A stretch of DNA of 32,654 bases from Burkholderiales bacterium. GTDB lineage: Bacteria > Pseudomonadota > Gammaproteobacteria > Burkholderiales > SG8-39. Within the stretch, counting starts at the first letter, position 1. Each line of letters begins with the position of its first letter. The stretch covers positions 1 to 32,654 of the forward strand of contig JACZJU010000042.1 in the NCBI GenBank assembly GCA_014860395.1. Reading direction: 5' to 3'. Positions 9,021-17,877 of the stretch are shown piece after piece. A program made the translations under genes and the position numbers. The notes under the pieces are model-generated. The model did no database searches and was not told where the DNA came from. It saw only the letters and a program-made list of their open reading frames with translations.

Positions 9021-10442
9021 TTGATCGACACCAGCCACAAAAAAGAGCTTGAGGATTTGCAGGAAAGCCTGCGCGAGCTGCGCGAACTCCTGCGCCGGAA
9101 CCAGGACGCCCAAGCGGGTGCCGACGACGTAGAGCGCACTGCCGCGACCATGCCCGGCCCGCTGTTGACCGAGCTGCGTTCCAGGCTGGACACCCTGCAT
9201 CCGGCTGACGTCGCCTTCGTGCTCGAAGCGCTGCCGCTGGAGGAGCGCCTGATCGTCTGGGATCAGGTCAAATCCGAGCGCGACGGCGAAATCCTGCTCG
9301 AAGTCTCCGATGCGGTACGCGAGACGCTGATCGAAAGCATGGACAGCGAGGAGCTGGTCGCGGCGACCGAGCAGCTCGATACCGACGAGATTGCGGATCT
9401 CGCGCCGGACCTGCCCGAGGATGTGCTCGAGGACGTTTTCCAATCGCTGCCGGCAGAAGAGCGCGAGCAACTGCGCGCGGCGATGTCCTATTCCGAGGAC
9501 TCGGTGGGTGCGTTGATGGCCTTCGACATGGTCAGCGTGCGCGAGGATGTGACGCTTGAGGTGGTGACTCGGTATCTGCGTCGCCTGGATGAGCTGCCCG
9601 ATCATACCGACCTGGTGTTCGTTGTCGACCGCGAGCAGCGCCTGATAGGCGCGCTGCCGATCAGCAAGCTTATCGTAACCGATCTCGATGTCATGGTGAG
9701 CGCAGCCATGTCCACCGAGGTGGTGAAGCTCCAGCCAGAGGACCGCGCACAGGAAGCGGCGCATACGTTCGAGCGCTACGATCTGGTGTCAGCCGCGGTG
9801 GTCGACCGTGCCGGGCGCTTGATCGGGCGGGTGACCGTAAACGACGTGGTGGACTACATCCGCGAAAGGACCGAGGCCGAACAGCTGGCGCAGGCCGGAC
9901 TGCACGAGGAGGAAGACATTTTCTCCTCGGTCTGGGACAGCGTGAAAAACCGCTGGGCCTGGCTGGCAATCAACCTAGTCACGGCCATTATCGCCTCGCG
10001 GGTGATCGGCGCTTTCGAGGGTTCGATCGAAAAGCTGGTGGCGCTGGCGGCGCTGATGCCCATCGTCGCCGGCATCGGCGGCAATTCAGGCAATCAGACC
10101 ATCACCATGATCGTGCGCTCGCTCGCGCTAGGCCAGCTGCAGAACGCGCGCAGACTCTTCACCAAGGAAATCAGCGTAGCACTGTTGAACGGCTTGATCT
10201 GGGGCGGCATCCTCGGCTTCGTCGCTTACTGGATCTACGACAACCCGGAGCTGGGGCTGGTGATGACGGCGGCGATGATGCTCAACCTGGTGCTGGCGGC
10301 GATGATGGGTGTTTTCATCCCACTCACGCTGGACAAGCTGGGCCGCGACCCGGCGCTGGGCTCGAGCGTAATGATCACCGCCGTGACCGACAGCGGCGGG
10401 TTTTTCATTTTCCTGGGCTTGGCGACGCTGTTTCTGGTCTAG
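9021..10442 (+). CDS. mgtE: Magnesium transporter MgtE
   Basis: This is an inner-membrane Mg2+ channel gated by cytoplasmic Mg2+. An acidic superhelical N domain comes first (from LHPADVAFVLEALP). Two CBS domains follow (covering the stretch from DSVGALM to VNDVVDYIRER), then a connecting helix and five membrane segments. The pore motif PIVAGIGGNSGNQT and a C-terminal Asp in ITAVTDSGG are present; this Asp matches the Mg2+-binding residue of the family. I chose the TTG at 9021 because GAGG (9012-9015) stands 5 bases upstream, giving 473 residues. A GTG at 8985 is also in frame but would almost coincide with the predicted transcription start below a TAGAAT at 8970-8975. No Mg2+-sensing leader RNA is visible in the short upstream region. 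Confidence 0.93.
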   Translation: MIDTSHKKELEDLQESLRELRELLRRNQDAQAGADDVERTAATMPGPLLTELRSRLDTLHPADVAFVLEALPLEERLIVWDQVKSERDGEILLEVSDAVRETLIESMDSEELVAATEQLDTDEIADLAPDLPEDVLEDVFQSLPAEEREQLRAAMSYSEDSVGALMAFDMVSVREDVTLEVVTRYLRRLDELPDHTDLVFVVDREQRLIGALPISKLIVTDLDVMVSAAMSTEVVKLQPEDRAQEAAHTFERYDLVSAAVVDRAGRLIGRVTVNDVVDYIRERTEAEQLAQAGLHEEEDIFSSVWDSVKNRWAWLAINLVTAIIASRVIGAFEGSIEKLVALAALMPIVAGIGGNSGNQTITMIVRSLALGQLQNARRLFTKEISVALLNGLIWGGILGFVAYWIYDNPELGLVMTAAMMLNLVLAAMMGVFIPLTLDKLGRDPALGSSVMITAVTDSGGFFIFLGLATLFLV

Positions 10443-10502
10443 CCAGGCGCGGCCCCGCGCTATATCGTGCGCACAGTTTGCAATCCCAAAGGGAGAAAGA
10501 CC

Positions 10503-10931
10503 ATGCTCAAGGAATTCAAGGAATTCGCGCTGAAGGGCAATGTAATGGACTTGGCGGTAGGCGTGATCATAGGCGCCGCTTTCGGCAAGATCGTCGATTC
10601 CATGGTGAAAGACCTGATCATGCCGGTGGTCGGACGTGCGCTGGGTGGGCTGGATTTCTCCAACTACTTCGTCGCGCTCAAAGACATTCCGCCAGGAACC
10701 GCGATGACGCTGGAGGCGGTCAAAGCCGCGGGCGTGCCGGTGTTCGCCTACGGCAACTTCTTTACCATCGCCATCAACTTTGCCATTCTGGCGTTCATTA
10801 TTTTCATGCTGGTACGCTGGATTAACAAATTGAAGCGCGCCGAGGCGGCAACGCCGCCTCCCGCTCCGGCGGAGCCGCCGGAGGAAGTGAAGCTGCTGCG
10901 CGAAATCCGCGACAACCTGAAATCGCGCTGA
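10503..10931 (+). CDS. mscL: Large-conductance mechanosensitive channel
   Basis: This is a homopentameric inner-membrane tension-gated channel that releases solutes on hypo-osmotic shock. It is 142 residues, close to the usual 136-145. The N-terminal amphipathic helix [13 protein letters not shown] leads into TM1 ([18 protein letters not shown], the gate region). TM2 is [20 protein letters not shown], and a charged C-terminal bundle ends in [17 protein letters not shown] strong GGGAGA ribosome site (10491-10496) is 6 bases before the ATG, which decides this start over an in-frame GTG at 10467. It stands 60 bases after mgtE on the same strand and converges with hemL. Confidence 0.97.
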   Translation: MLKEFKEFALKGNVMDLAVGVIIGAAFGKIVDSMVKDLIMPVVGRALGGLDFSNYFVALKDIPPGTAMTLEAVKAAGVPVFAYGNFFTIAINFAILAFIIFMLVRWINKLKRAEAATPPPAPAEPPEEVKLLREIRDNLKSR

Positions 10932-10942
10932 GCACAGCAGAC

Positions 10943-10960
10943 CGGCCCCAGCCGGGGCCG
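10943..10960. terminator. Hairpin between convergent mscL and hemL
   Basis: This is a perfect 7-bp inverted repeat, CGGCCCC / GGGGCCG, with an AGCC loop, centred in the 36-base gap between the two stop codons. It could terminate both genes. No T-tract follows on either strand, so it may act as a 3'-end stabiliser or Rho-assisted stop rather than a classical intrinsic terminator. Confidence 0.5.
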
Positions 10961-10967
10961 CCGCCCC

Positions 10968-12248
10968 CTATTTGCCGATGGTCGCGAACACGGCTTCGGC
11001 GGCGCTGATGGTCGCGGCGATGTCCTGCTCGCTGTGTGCCGCGGACACAAAGCCCGCCTCAAACGCCGAAGGCGCGAAATGCACGCCGCGCTCGAGCATG
11101 GCATGAAAGAAACGGTTGAATGCCTCCTTATCGCATTGCATGACCTCGGCGAAACTTTGCGGAGCGGTGGCGCGGAAATAGATGCCGAACATGCCGCCGA
11201 TCGCCTGTGCTGAGAACGCTACGCCGTGCTTCTTCGCTACCGCCACCAGACCGTCGGTCAATGCCAGCGTGCTGGCGGCAAGCTTTTCATAGAAGCCGGG
11301 GGCTTGCACCAGTTTCAGCGTCGCCAACCCGGCTGCCACCGCCACCGGATTGCCCGAAAGTGTGCCCGCCTGATAGACCGGCCCCAGGGGAGCGATTTTC
11401 TGCATGATTTCGCGCCGCCCGCCGAAAGCGCCCACGGGCATGCCACCACCGATGACCTTGCCCAGGGTGGTGAGGTCGGGCTCGATACCATAGCGCCCCT
11501 GCGCGCCGGTCAAGCCCACACGAAAACCTGTCATAACTTCGTCCAGAATCAGGACTGCGCCATGCTGCGTACATAGTTCTCGCATTGCGCGCAGAAATTC
11601 GGGCTTGGGCGCGATCAAGTTCATGTTGCCCACGACCGGCTCCACGATCACCGCGGCAATGTCCTTGCCGCTTTCGGCGAAGCTGCGCTCCAGCTGCCCG
11701 ACATCGTTGTAGTCGAGCACCAAGGTATGGGCAGCGATTTCTGGAGGAACGCCGGAAGAACTCGGCTGGCCGAAAGTGAGCGCTCCCGAGCCGGCCTTCA
11801 CCAGCAGGCTGTCGGCGTGGCCGTGATAGCAGCCTTCGAATTTGATCACGCGGCTGCGGCCGGTATGGCCGCGCGCGAGGCGTAAAGCCGTCATCGTAGC
11901 CTCGGTGCCTGAACTCACCAGGCGCACCATGTCCATGCCGGGCAGCAGCTTGCACAACAACTCGGCCATTTCGATTTCGGCTTCCGTCGGCGCGCCGAAT
12001 GAAAGACCTTTCTTGGCGGCTGCACATACTGCAGCCACCACCTCGGGGTGCGCATGCCCCGCGACCATCGCGCCCCAGGAGCCGATGTAATCGATATAAC
12101 GCCGTCCTTCGGTGTCCCACATGCAGGCGCCCTCGCCGCGCGCAATGAAGCGCGGCGCGCCGCCCACGGCGCGAAATGCCCGCACTGGGGAATTGACTCC
12201 GGCGGGGATGAATTGCTGGGCCTTGGCAAACAGGGATTCGTTGCTCAT
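10968..12248 (-). CDS. hemL: Glutamate-1-semialdehyde 2,1-aminomutase
   Basis: This PLP enzyme converts glutamate-1-semialdehyde to 5-aminolevulinate, the first dedicated tetrapyrrole precursor in the C5 pathway. It is 426 residues, the standard HemL length. The PLP-binding Lys264 is in [18 protein letters not shown]. The cofactor Asp236 is in [10 protein letters not shown]. The substrate/PLP region [16 protein letters not shown] is at about 112-127, and [17 protein letters not shown] is intact. Its ATG overlaps the thiE stop (ATGA), so hemL is the last gene of a thiD-thiE-hemL unit. Using HemL, not HemA of the Shemin type, is expected for this group. Confidence 0.97.
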   Translation of the reverse strand: MSNESLFAKAQQFIPAGVNSPVRAFRAVGGAPRFIARGEGACMWDTEGRRYIDYIGSWGAMVAGHAHPEVVAAVCAAAKKGLSFGAPTEAEIEMAELLCKLLPGMDMVRLVSSGTEATMTALRLARGHTGRSRVIKFEGCYHGHADSLLVKAGSGALTFGQPSSSGVPPEIAAHTLVLDYNDVGQLERSFAESGKDIAAVIVEPVVGNMNLIAPKPEFLRAMRELCTQHGAVLILDEVMTGFRVGLTGAQGRYGIEPDLTTLGKVIGGGMPVGAFGGRREIMQKIAPLGPVYQAGTLSGNPVAVAAGLATLKLVQAPGFYEKLAASTLALTDGLVAVAKKHGVAFSAQAIGGMFGIYFRATAPQSFAEVMQCDKEAFNRFFHAMLERGVHFAPSAFEAGFVSAAHSEQDIAATISAAEAVFATIGK

Positions 12249-12883
12249 TGTTGCATCCGTTGTTGTTGATAGAGTCGGGTAAATCCGGCGGCACTGGCGG
12301 CAACATCGACCGCGTCGAACACCGCGCTGATCACGGCCACTGCGTCCGCCCCGGCAGCGTACACCTGGGGCGCATTTTGCAGGGTAATGCCACCGATTGC
12401 CACCAGCGGCAAGGCGAAGCGGCGGCGCGCCTCGGCGAATATCGCCAGCGGCGCGCGCACCGCGCCGGGTTTGGTGCCCGAACTGAAGACGCTGCCGAAC
12501 GCTAGGTAATCCACGCCGGCCCGCACCGCAGCCTCGGCCAGCTCGATGCGGTCATAGCAGGAAGCGCCAAGCAGCTTGTCCCGCCCCAGACGCCGCCTCG
12601 CCTCGGCAAGGTCGCCATCATCTGCGCCCAGGTGAGCACCATCGGCACCCAGCTCCAGAGCGAGCTCCAAGTCGTCGTTTATGATGAAGGCGACGCCGGC
12701 GGCGCGGCACAACTCGGCAAGCGCGCCCCCCTGCTCAAGCCGCAAGCCGGGACCGGCGATTTTGTTGCGGTATTGCACCACCGAGGCGCCACCGCGTAGC
12801 GCCTGGCCGACTTTGCCGACGAGAATATCGGTGCGTTGTTCATCCGACGTAATTGCATAGAGCCCCGCAATCTTGCCCTTCAC
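12245..12883 (-). CDS. thiE: Thiamine-phosphate synthase
   Basis: This enzyme couples HMP pyrophosphate and the thiazole phosphate to make thiamine monophosphate. It is a 212-residue TIM barrel. Pyrophosphate/HMP-binding stretches are visible: VVQYRNK (35-41), [10 protein letters not shown] (67-75), HLGADDGD (84-91, where many homologues have GQ-D) and [11 protein letters not shown] (130-140). The C-terminal phosphate loop is VAIGGIT. It starts with GTG at 12883, only 3 bases after the thiD stop. A GAGGA ribosome site lies within the end of thiD. It overlaps hemL by 4 bases. Confidence 0.94.
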   Translation of the reverse strand: MKGKIAGLYAITSDEQRTDILVGKVGQALRGGASVVQYRNKIAGPGLRLEQGGALAELCRAAGVAFIINDDLELALELGADGAHLGADDGDLAEARRRLGRDKLLGASCYDRIELAEAAVRAGVDYLAFGSVFSSGTKPGAVRAPLAIFAEARRRFALPLVAIGGITLQNAPQVYAAGADAVAVISAVFDAVDVAASAAGFTRLYQQQRMQQ

Positions 12884-12886
12884 GCC

Positions 12887-13732
12887 TCAGTCCTCTTGCT
12901 TCTTTTCATCGTCTTCGGTTTCGCGCGCCCAGAAAAAACGGTCGGGGATGTGTTGCCCCATGCCCGGGCGGAATCCGGCGTTGAGCGTCTGCCAGGTGTA
13001 CTCCTGCGCCTCGCGCACCGCCTCAGGAACGTCCAGGCCGTTGGCCAGCGTGGCCGCAATGGCAGAGGCGAGCGTGCAGCCGGAACCATGATAGCTGCCG
13101 GGCAGGCGCTGCCAGCTGTCACTGCGGATCACGCCCTGTTGTCCGTAGAGCGTATTGACTACCTGCGGCGTATTTTCGTGCGTGCCTGTGATGAGGACGT
13201 ACTCGCAGCCCATCTCGAGGATGCGCTTGGCGCAGTCCTCCAGAGACCGCTCCTCGTCGCCGCCATCCTCGGCCAAGCGCCGCGCCTCCAGGCTGTTCGG
13301 CGTAATTATGGTGGTCTGAGGGATCAGCATTTCGCGCATAGCCTCGATCAGGTCCTCGTTCGCCATTTCATCGCCGCGGCCGGAGGCCAGAATCGGGTCA
13401 AGTATCAGCGGTACGTCGGGATAATCGGAGACTACCTCGGCAATAGCGGCGCAGTTTTCCACGCTGCCTACCAGGCCGATCTTGAACGCCGCTACCGGCA
13501 TGTCTTCGAGCAGCACTCGTGCTTGGTCGCTGACCCAGTCGGCTTCGATTGGGAGCACGTCCTCGACCCCGGCGGTGTCCTGCACCGTGATTGCAGTGAC
13601 CACGGTCAGGGCGTGGCAACCCATGCTCGAGAGCGTGAGCAGGTCGGCCTGGATGCCGGCGCCGCCTGTAGGATCGGTGGCGGCAAAACTGAGGACAATC
13701 GGCGGCAGGGAAGTGGGCATGGTGGGCGCCAT
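12887..13732 (-). CDS. thiD: Hydroxymethylpyrimidine/phosphomethylpyrimidine kinase
   Basis: This ribokinase-fold enzyme phosphorylates HMP and HMP phosphate to supply HMP-PP to ThiE. The opening LSFAATDPTGGAGIQADLLT is the ThiD substrate site. The middle holds DPILASGRGDEM, and the anion-hole motif is GSGCTLASAIAA near the C-terminus. It is about 281 residues. In-frame starts are GTG at 13747, ATG at 13732 and ATG at 13720; none has a good ribosome site and the last is nearest to the family N-terminus. It leads the thiD-thiE-hemL unit and diverges from the rubredoxin gene. On the minus strand TAAAAT at 13772-13777 is a plausible -10. No TPP riboswitch was recognised upstream. Confidence 0.94.
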   Translation of the reverse strand: MAPTMPTSLPPIVLSFAATDPTGGAGIQADLLTLSSMGCHALTVVTAITVQDTAGVEDVLPIEADWVSDQARVLLEDMPVAAFKIGLVGSVENCAAIAEVVSDYPDVPLILDPILASGRGDEMANEDLIEAMREMLIPQTTIITPNSLEARRLAEDGGDEERSLEDCAKRILEMGCEYVLITGTHENTPQVVNTLYGQQGVIRSDSWQRLPGSYHGSGCTLASAIAATLANGLDVPEAVREAQEYTWQTLNAGFRPGMGQHIPDRFFWARETEDDEKKQED

Positions 13733-13757
13733 GCTGGAACTAGCCACGGCAACAGGG

Positions 13758-13777
13758 TAAGATGCGGCGCTATTTTA
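13758..13777. promoter_or_regulatory. Overlapping divergent -10 elements, thiD and rubredoxin
   Basis: In the short gap between thiD and rubredoxin, TAAGAT (13758-13763, + strand) fits a -10 for rubredoxin. It has TGGAAC 17 bases upstream as a weak -35 and would give a leader of about 30 bases. TAAAAT on the minus strand (13772-13777) fits a -10 for thiD. The two are back to back, so polymerase binding for one gene could exclude the other. Both calls rest on hexamer similarity only. Confidence 0.35.
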
Positions 13778-13798
13778 ACCCAAAGCCAGCCCCTAGAC

Positions 13799-13990
13799 AT
13801 GACAGCCGCACCTACCAACACCGAATTCAAGACTTGGATGTGCCTCATTTGCGGTTACATCTACGACGAGGCAGCCGGCGTTCCCGACGAGGGCATCGCC
13901 CCGGGCACGCGTTGGGAGGATGTGCCCATCAACTGGACTTGCCCGGAATGCGGTGCGCGCAAGGAAGACTTCGAAATGGTCGAAATCTAG
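13799..13990 (+). CDS. Rubredoxin
   Basis: This is a small one-iron electron carrier of 63 residues. The two Fe-binding pairs are Cys15-x-x-Cys18 (MCLICGYIYDEA) and Cys48-x-x-Cys51 (TCPECGARKEDF), with the typical PDEGIAPGTRWEDVP between them. The frame stays open far upstream because it runs antisense to thiD. The ATG at 13799 is the only start that gives a normal rubredoxin. It stands alone between divergent thiD and yqgE, with its own likely promoter. The partner reductase or oxidase is not in the window. Confidence 0.94.
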   Translation: MTAAPTNTEFKTWMCLICGYIYDEAAGVPDEGIAPGTRWEDVPINWTCPECGARKEDFEMVEI

Positions 13991-14064
13991 ACTTCGCCCA
14001 GACCGGGGGACGCCGGAACCGGACCTAGAGTTTAGTGAAAGTCAGTTCGTTCTACGCCAAAGAA

Positions 14065-14093
14065 TTGTGTATGTTTCGCCGGAGGTCTAAAAT
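14065..14093 (+). promoter_or_regulatory. Candidate sigma-70 promoter of yqgE
   Basis: TTGTGT (14065-14070) and TAAAAT (14088-14093) are separated by 17 bases. The predicted first transcribed base falls at about 14100, exactly on the GTG start of yqgE. That would make the message leaderless. A GGAGG at 14081-14085 lies between the hexamers, 14 bases before the start, too far for normal use. Confidence 0.45.
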
Positions 14094-14099
14094 AGCGTC

Positions 14100-14657
14100 G
14101 TGGCGATCGACCTTACCCACCATTTTCTCATCGCGATGCCGAATATGGTGGATCCTTATTTTGCCAAATCCCTCACCTACATCTGCGAACACAACGATCA
14201 GGGCGCGCTGGGCGTGGTAGTCAACCGGCCGATCGATCTGTGCCTGCAGGCGTTATTCGAACGCATCGATCTCAAGCTGGAGCCGCACGAGTTGCGCGAC
14301 ATTCCGGTCTATTTTGGCGGTCCGGTGCAGACCGACCGCGGCTTTGTGCTGCATCAGCCGGTCGGAGATTGGCATGCCACGCTGAATGTGCGCGACAACC
14401 TCGGACTTACCACCTCCAAAGATATACTCGAGGCAGTAGGCAAGGGCAGCGGTCCGGCTAAGATGCTCGTCACCTTGGGCTATTCCGGCTGGGCTGCCGG
14501 ACAGCTCGAGCACGAACTTGGGCAGAACGCCTGGCTGACCGTTGAAGCCGGCGAGCAAATTATTTTTGATCTGCCCGCCGAGGAAAAGCTGCCGGCAGCG
14601 CTGGAGTTGCTCGGCGTGGATTTCGCCAACCTGTCCGAAGACACGGGACACGCGTGA
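14100..14657 (+). CDS. yqgE: YqgE/AlgH family protein
   Basis: This is a member of the UPF0301 (YqgE/AlgH) family. The fold is known but the biochemical role is not. In Pseudomonas AlgH was linked to alginate regulation. It is 185 residues, the normal length. Conserved blocks are [18 protein letters not shown] at the N-terminus, [29 protein letters not shown] and [14 protein letters not shown]. Only the GTG at 14100 can start the family N-terminus, because an in-frame TAA lies at 14088-14090. It is followed 30 bases later by ruvX, a pairing widespread in proteobacteria, so they are probably co-transcribed. Confidence 0.93.
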   Translation: MAIDLTHHFLIAMPNMVDPYFAKSLTYICEHNDQGALGVVVNRPIDLCLQALFERIDLKLEPHELRDIPVYFGGPVQTDRGFVLHQPVGDWHATLNVRDNLGLTTSKDILEAVGKGSGPAKMLVTLGYSGWAAGQLEHELGQNAWLTVEAGEQIIFDLPAEEKLPAALELLGVDFANLSEDTGHA

Positions 14658-14687
14658 TTAACGCTGACACACGACGGATCTCAGTTA

Positions 14688-15170
14688 GTGGATAGAAACG
14701 ATAGCGGCCTGGCTACCCAGCGAGCGGCACCCGCCGGCCGTTTTGCCGGTGGCGGCACGGTGCTCGCGTTCGATTTCGGCGAGAAATATACCGGCGTTGC
14801 AGTGGGCGAGGCCAGCATCGGCGTGGCGCATCCACTGGGGCTTATCGCGACCGCGGGCAACGCGGCGCGCATGGACGAAGTCGCCACTCTGGTCGCCGAA
14901 TGGAAACCTGGTTTTCTGGTGCTGGGGCTGCCGTTTTCGATGGATGGTACGGAGCATGAGTTGACACGCCGCTGCCGCCGTTTTGCGCGCCAACTGGAGG
15001 CCCGATTCAGGCTCCCGGTCAAGCTGGTGGATGAGCGCCTGAGCTCCGCCGCAGCCGAAGAGACTTTGAGGGCCGCGGGAAAGGGAGGACGCAAGCACAA
15101 GCTGCGCGTCCATCAAGTGTCGGCACAGATAATCTTACAGAGCTATTTTGATGATCCCGGTTCTACCTGA
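14688..15170 (+). CDS. ruvX: RuvX/YqgF-type Holliday junction resolvase-like nuclease
   Basis: This is an RNase H-fold nuclease of the YqgF family, also implicated in pre-16S rRNA 5' end processing. The first catalytic Asp is in [16 protein letters not shown]. The [13 protein letters not shown] block and the catalytic Glu in VDERLSS are present. The third acid, usually Asp just before the SAxxIL-type helix, reads His here ([15 protein letters not shown]). It is 160 residues from a GTG at 14688. The first 24 residues have no family match, and another in-frame GTG at 14760 would give the core length. It overlaps pyrR by 20 bases, the start of a ruvX-pyrR-pyrB-pyrC' run. Confidence 0.9.
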   Translation: MDRNDSGLATQRAAPAGRFAGGGTVLAFDFGEKYTGVAVGEASIGVAHPLGLIATAGNAARMDEVATLVAEWKPGFLVLGLPFSMDGTEHELTRRCRRFARQLEARFRLPVKLVDERLSSAAAEETLRAAGKGGRKHKLRVHQVSAQIILQSYFDDPGST

Positions 15171-15648
15171 TCCTGAATCCCTGTGCGCGCAGCTCGTGCG
15201 TCAGCTCAAACCGCAGGTCACGGCTGATACCGCCCTTGTGGGAATCTATACCGGCGGGGTCTGGCTGGCCGAACGGCTGCATGCTGCGCTCGGCATCGCT
15301 CTGCCTTTGGGCGTACTCGATATCTCGTTTTATCGCGACGATTTCGATAAGACCGGGCTGCATCCACAGATAAAACCCTCGCAGATTCCGTTCGATGTCA
15401 ACGGTCGCCACATTGTGCTGGTCGACGACGTGCTCTATACGGGCCGCACCGTGCGCGGCGCGATGAACGAATTATTCGACTACGGCCGGCCGGCTTCCAT
15501 CAGCCTCGCCGTACTGATCGACCGCGGCGGGCGCGAGTTGCCGGTCGCCGCGCAATATGTGGGTGCCAGTTTGGAAGTGCCGCTTGGGCGCATGCTGGTG
15601 CTCGACCGTGACGAGAATGGCAAACTCAGGCTGAAACTGGATGCGTAA
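15151..15648 (+). CDS. pyrR: PyrR bifunctional regulator / uracil phosphoribosyltransferase
   Basis: This is a PRTase-fold protein of 165 residues. PyrR proteins make UMP from uracil and PRPP, and in Gram-positives bind pyr mRNA to control attenuation. In Gram-negatives the regulatory role is less established. The PRPP-binding loop [10 protein letters not shown] is at residues 91-100, and [10 protein letters not shown] and [10 protein letters not shown] match PyrR. The ATG at 15151 is preferred over the adjacent TTG at 15148. It overlaps ruvX upstream and pyrB downstream (8 bases), giving tight translational coupling. I did not recognise a PyrR-binding anti-antiterminator upstream in the coding-dense DNA. 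Confidence 0.94.
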   Translation: MIPVLPDPESLCAQLVRQLKPQVTADTALVGIYTGGVWLAERLHAALGIALPLGVLDISFYRDDFDKTGLHPQIKPSQIPFDVNGRHIVLVDDVLYTGRTVRGAMNELFDYGRPASISLAVLIDRGGRELPVAAQYVGASLEVPLGRMLVLDRDENGKLRLKLDA

Positions 15649-16588
15649 CCCACAATTAAACGACAAAGGCGAGCTGCAGCACCTGCTTACTATAGAAGGG
15701 CTGCCGCGGGAGACTCTTACCCATATCCTCGATACCGCTACTTCGTTCGTCGGCGTCACCGCGCGCGAGGTCAAGAAAGTCCCGTTGCTGCGCGGGAAGT
15801 CGGTGTTCAACCTGTTCTTCGAAAACTCCACCCGCACACGCACCACGTTCGAAATCGCCGCCAAACGCTTGTCGGCCGACGTCATCAATCTGAACATTGC
15901 GGTGTCCTCGCATACCAAGGGCGAAACCCTGCTTGACACTGTGGACAATCTGTCTGCCATGCATGCCGACATGTTCGTGGTGAGGCATGCGGAAAGCGGC
16001 GCGCCGCATCTGATTGCCAGCCATGTCGCCAGCCACCTGCACGTGGTCAACGCCGGCGATGGGCGCCATGCGCACCCGACCCAGGGCCTGCTCGACCTCT
16101 ACACCATCCGTCACTACAAGAAGGATTTCACCCGGCTGTCGGTAGCCATCGTCGGCGACGTGCTGCATTCGCGCGTGGCGCGCTCGCTGATCCACGCGCT
16201 GACCGTCATGGGAACACCGGATGTGCGCGTGATCGGGCCCATGACATTGATTCCTGCCGGCGCAGAGAAGCTTGGCGTCAAAGTGTTTTACGATCTGGAG
16301 CAGGGCTTGCGCGACGTCGACGTGGTGGTGATGTTGCGCCTGCAAAGCGAGCGCATGCGCGGCGCGCTGCTACCTTCCGCGCAGGAATTTTTCAAGTACT
16401 ACGGCCTGACACCGGAAAAGCTGGCGCTGGCCAAGCCTGACGCCATCGTCATGCACCCGGGGCCGCTGAATCGCGGCGTGGAAATCGACTCCGCGGTTGC
16501 CGACGGCTCGCATGCGGTGATCCTGTCGCAGGTGACATTCGGCATCGCTGTCAGGATGGCGGTAATGAGCATACTGGCAGGAAATTGA
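15641..16588 (+). CDS. pyrB: Aspartate carbamoyltransferase catalytic chain
   Basis: This enzyme carries out the first committed step of pyrimidine synthesis, carbamoyl phosphate plus L-aspartate giving N-carbamoyl-aspartate. It is 315 residues. The carbamoyl-phosphate motif STRTRT is at 63-68, HPTQ at 145-148, the aspartate-binding MLRLQSERM near 227-235 and HPGPLNRG near the C-terminus. There is no pyrI regulatory gene. A dead dihydroorotase homologue follows directly, as in the Pseudomonas-type ATCase, where PyrB and PyrC' form a dodecamer. The ATG lies in the last codons of pyrR. Confidence 0.97.
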   Translation: MRNPQLNDKGELQHLLTIEGLPRETLTHILDTATSFVGVTAREVKKVPLLRGKSVFNLFFENSTRTRTTFEIAAKRLSADVINLNIAVSSHTKGETLLDTVDNLSAMHADMFVVRHAESGAPHLIASHVASHLHVVNAGDGRHAHPTQGLLDLYTIRHYKKDFTRLSVAIVGDVLHSRVARSLIHALTVMGTPDVRVIGPMTLIPAGAEKLGVKVFYDLEQGLRDVDVVVMLRLQSERMRGALLPSAQEFFKYYGLTPEKLALAKPDAIVMHPGPLNRGVEIDSAVADGSHAVILSQVTFGIAVRMAVMSILAGN

Positions 16589-16593
16589 ATCCG

Positions 16594-17877
16594 ATGAAAA
16601 TTCATATCAAGAACGGCCGCCTGATCGATCCGAGCAACAATCTCGACACCCAGGCGGACCTGTATATCGCCGCCGGCAAGGTCGCGGCCGTGGGCAAAAC
16701 GCCGGCCGGCTTCAGCGCAAACCGCGTGATCGATGCCGCCGGCTTGGTGGTCTGCCCGGGGCTGATCGATCTGTCGGCGCGGCTGCGCGAGCCGGGCTTT
16801 GAGTATAAGGCTACCCTGGAATCGGAAATGCTGGCCGCAGCGGCGGGCGGCGTGACCAGCCTCGCCTGTCCACCCGACACGGAGCCAGTGCTAGATGAGC
16901 CCGGTTTGGTGGAAATGCTGAAGCACCGCGCCAAAACGCTTAATTTGGCGCACGTTTATCCGATTGGCGCGCTGACCGTCGGCTTGGCCGGCGAGCAGCT
17001 TACCGAAATGGCGGAACTGCGCGACGCCGGCTGCGTCGGGTTTTCGCACGCCGACGTGCCATTGCAGGACAATCAAGTGCTGTGGCGCGCATTGCAGTAC
17101 GCCGCCACCTTCGATTTCCGCGTCTGGCTGCGACCGCAGGACGGGTACCTGGCGAAGGACGGTGTGGCGCACGACGGCGAAGTGGCCACGCGGCTGGGGC
17201 TGCAGGGTATTCCTGCGTTCGCCGAGACCATTGCAATTGCCACCATAGTCGAAATCATGCGCGCCACAGGTACCCGCGTGCACCTGTGCCGCCTGTCCAC
17301 CCGCGAAGGCGTGGCCATGGTGCGCGCCGCCAAGAACGACGGTCTGCCCATCAGCTGCGACGTCGGCATCCACCACGCTCACTTGTCGGAAATGGACTTG
17401 GGCTATTTCGACGCGCATTGCCACTTGCAGCCGCCGTTGCGCAGCGCGCGCGACCGCGACGCGCTGCGCCAGGGTCTGGCGGACGGCACCATAGACGCCC
17501 TTTGCTCCGACCATACGCCGGTAGACGAGGATTCGAAGTTGCTACCGTTCGCTGATTCGGAAGCTGGTGCCACCGGCCTGGAGTTGTTGTTGCCGCTCAC
17601 GCTCAAGTGGGCTATCGAAATGAAGGTGCCGCTGGCGCAGGCACTCGCACGAATCACGCGGGAGCCCGCGCGCATTCTCGGCCTGGACGCCGGCCACCTT
17701 TCTGAGGGCCACACGGCCGACGTCTGCGTATTCGATCCGGAGCACTACCACAAGGTGAGCGCAGCAGCGCTCAAGAGCCAGGGCAAAAACACCCCCTTCC
17801 TCGGCATCGAGCTACCCGGAAAGGTGCGCTACACGCTGTTGCAGGGACAGATCGTCTACGACGCCGGAAACGGCTAG
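16594..17877 (+). CDS. pyrC': PyrC' - non-catalytic dihydroorotase-like subunit of ATCase
   Basis: This is a dihydroorotase (amidohydrolase fold) homologue of 427 residues, but the metal site is lost. The usual DxHxHLREPG reads D-L-S-A-R-L-R-E-P-G, so both histidines become Ser61 and Arg63. The acidic SDDG region reads S-H-A-D (151-154). The expected third His in the V-x-x-H-C/x-E-D region is Arg180, and the next His (HVS motif) is Arg233 in LCRLST. Only Asp306 in CSDHTP survives. By analogy with Pseudomonas, it is inferred to be a structural partner of PyrB, so an active pyrC must lie elsewhere. The ATG at 16594 has AGGA upstream; a TTG at 16585 overlapping the pyrB stop is an alternative. 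Many databases will label it simply dihydroorotase. Confidence 0.92.
   Translation: MKIHIKNGRLIDPSNNLDTQADLYIAAGKVAAVGKTPAGFSANRVIDAAGLVVCPGLIDLSARLREPGFEYKATLESEMLAAAAGGVTSLACPPDTEPVLDEPGLVEMLKHRAKTLNLAHVYPIGALTVGLAGEQLTEMAELRDAGCVGFSHADVPLQDNQVLWRALQYAATFDFRVWLRPQDGYLAKDGVAHDGEVATRLGLQGIPAFAETIAIATIVEIMRATGTRVHLCRLSTREGVAMVRAAKNDGLPISCDVGIHHAHLSEMDLGYFDAHCHLQPPLRSARDRDALRQGLADGTIDALCSDHTPVDEDSKLLPFADSEAGATGLELLLPLTLKWAIEMKVPLAQALARITREPARILGLDAGHLSEGHTADVCVFDPEHYHKVSAAALKSQGKNTPFLGIELPGKVRYTLLQGQIVYDAGNG

Noticed and set aside
12836..13798. Apparent long N-terminal extension of the rubredoxin frame
   Set aside because: It is antisense to thiD, and the only rubredoxin-like sequence begins at the ATG at 13799.
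12884..13798. TPP riboswitch for thiD
   Set aside because: The gap upstream of thiD is about 50-65 bases and lacks the CTGAGA-type core of a TPP element.
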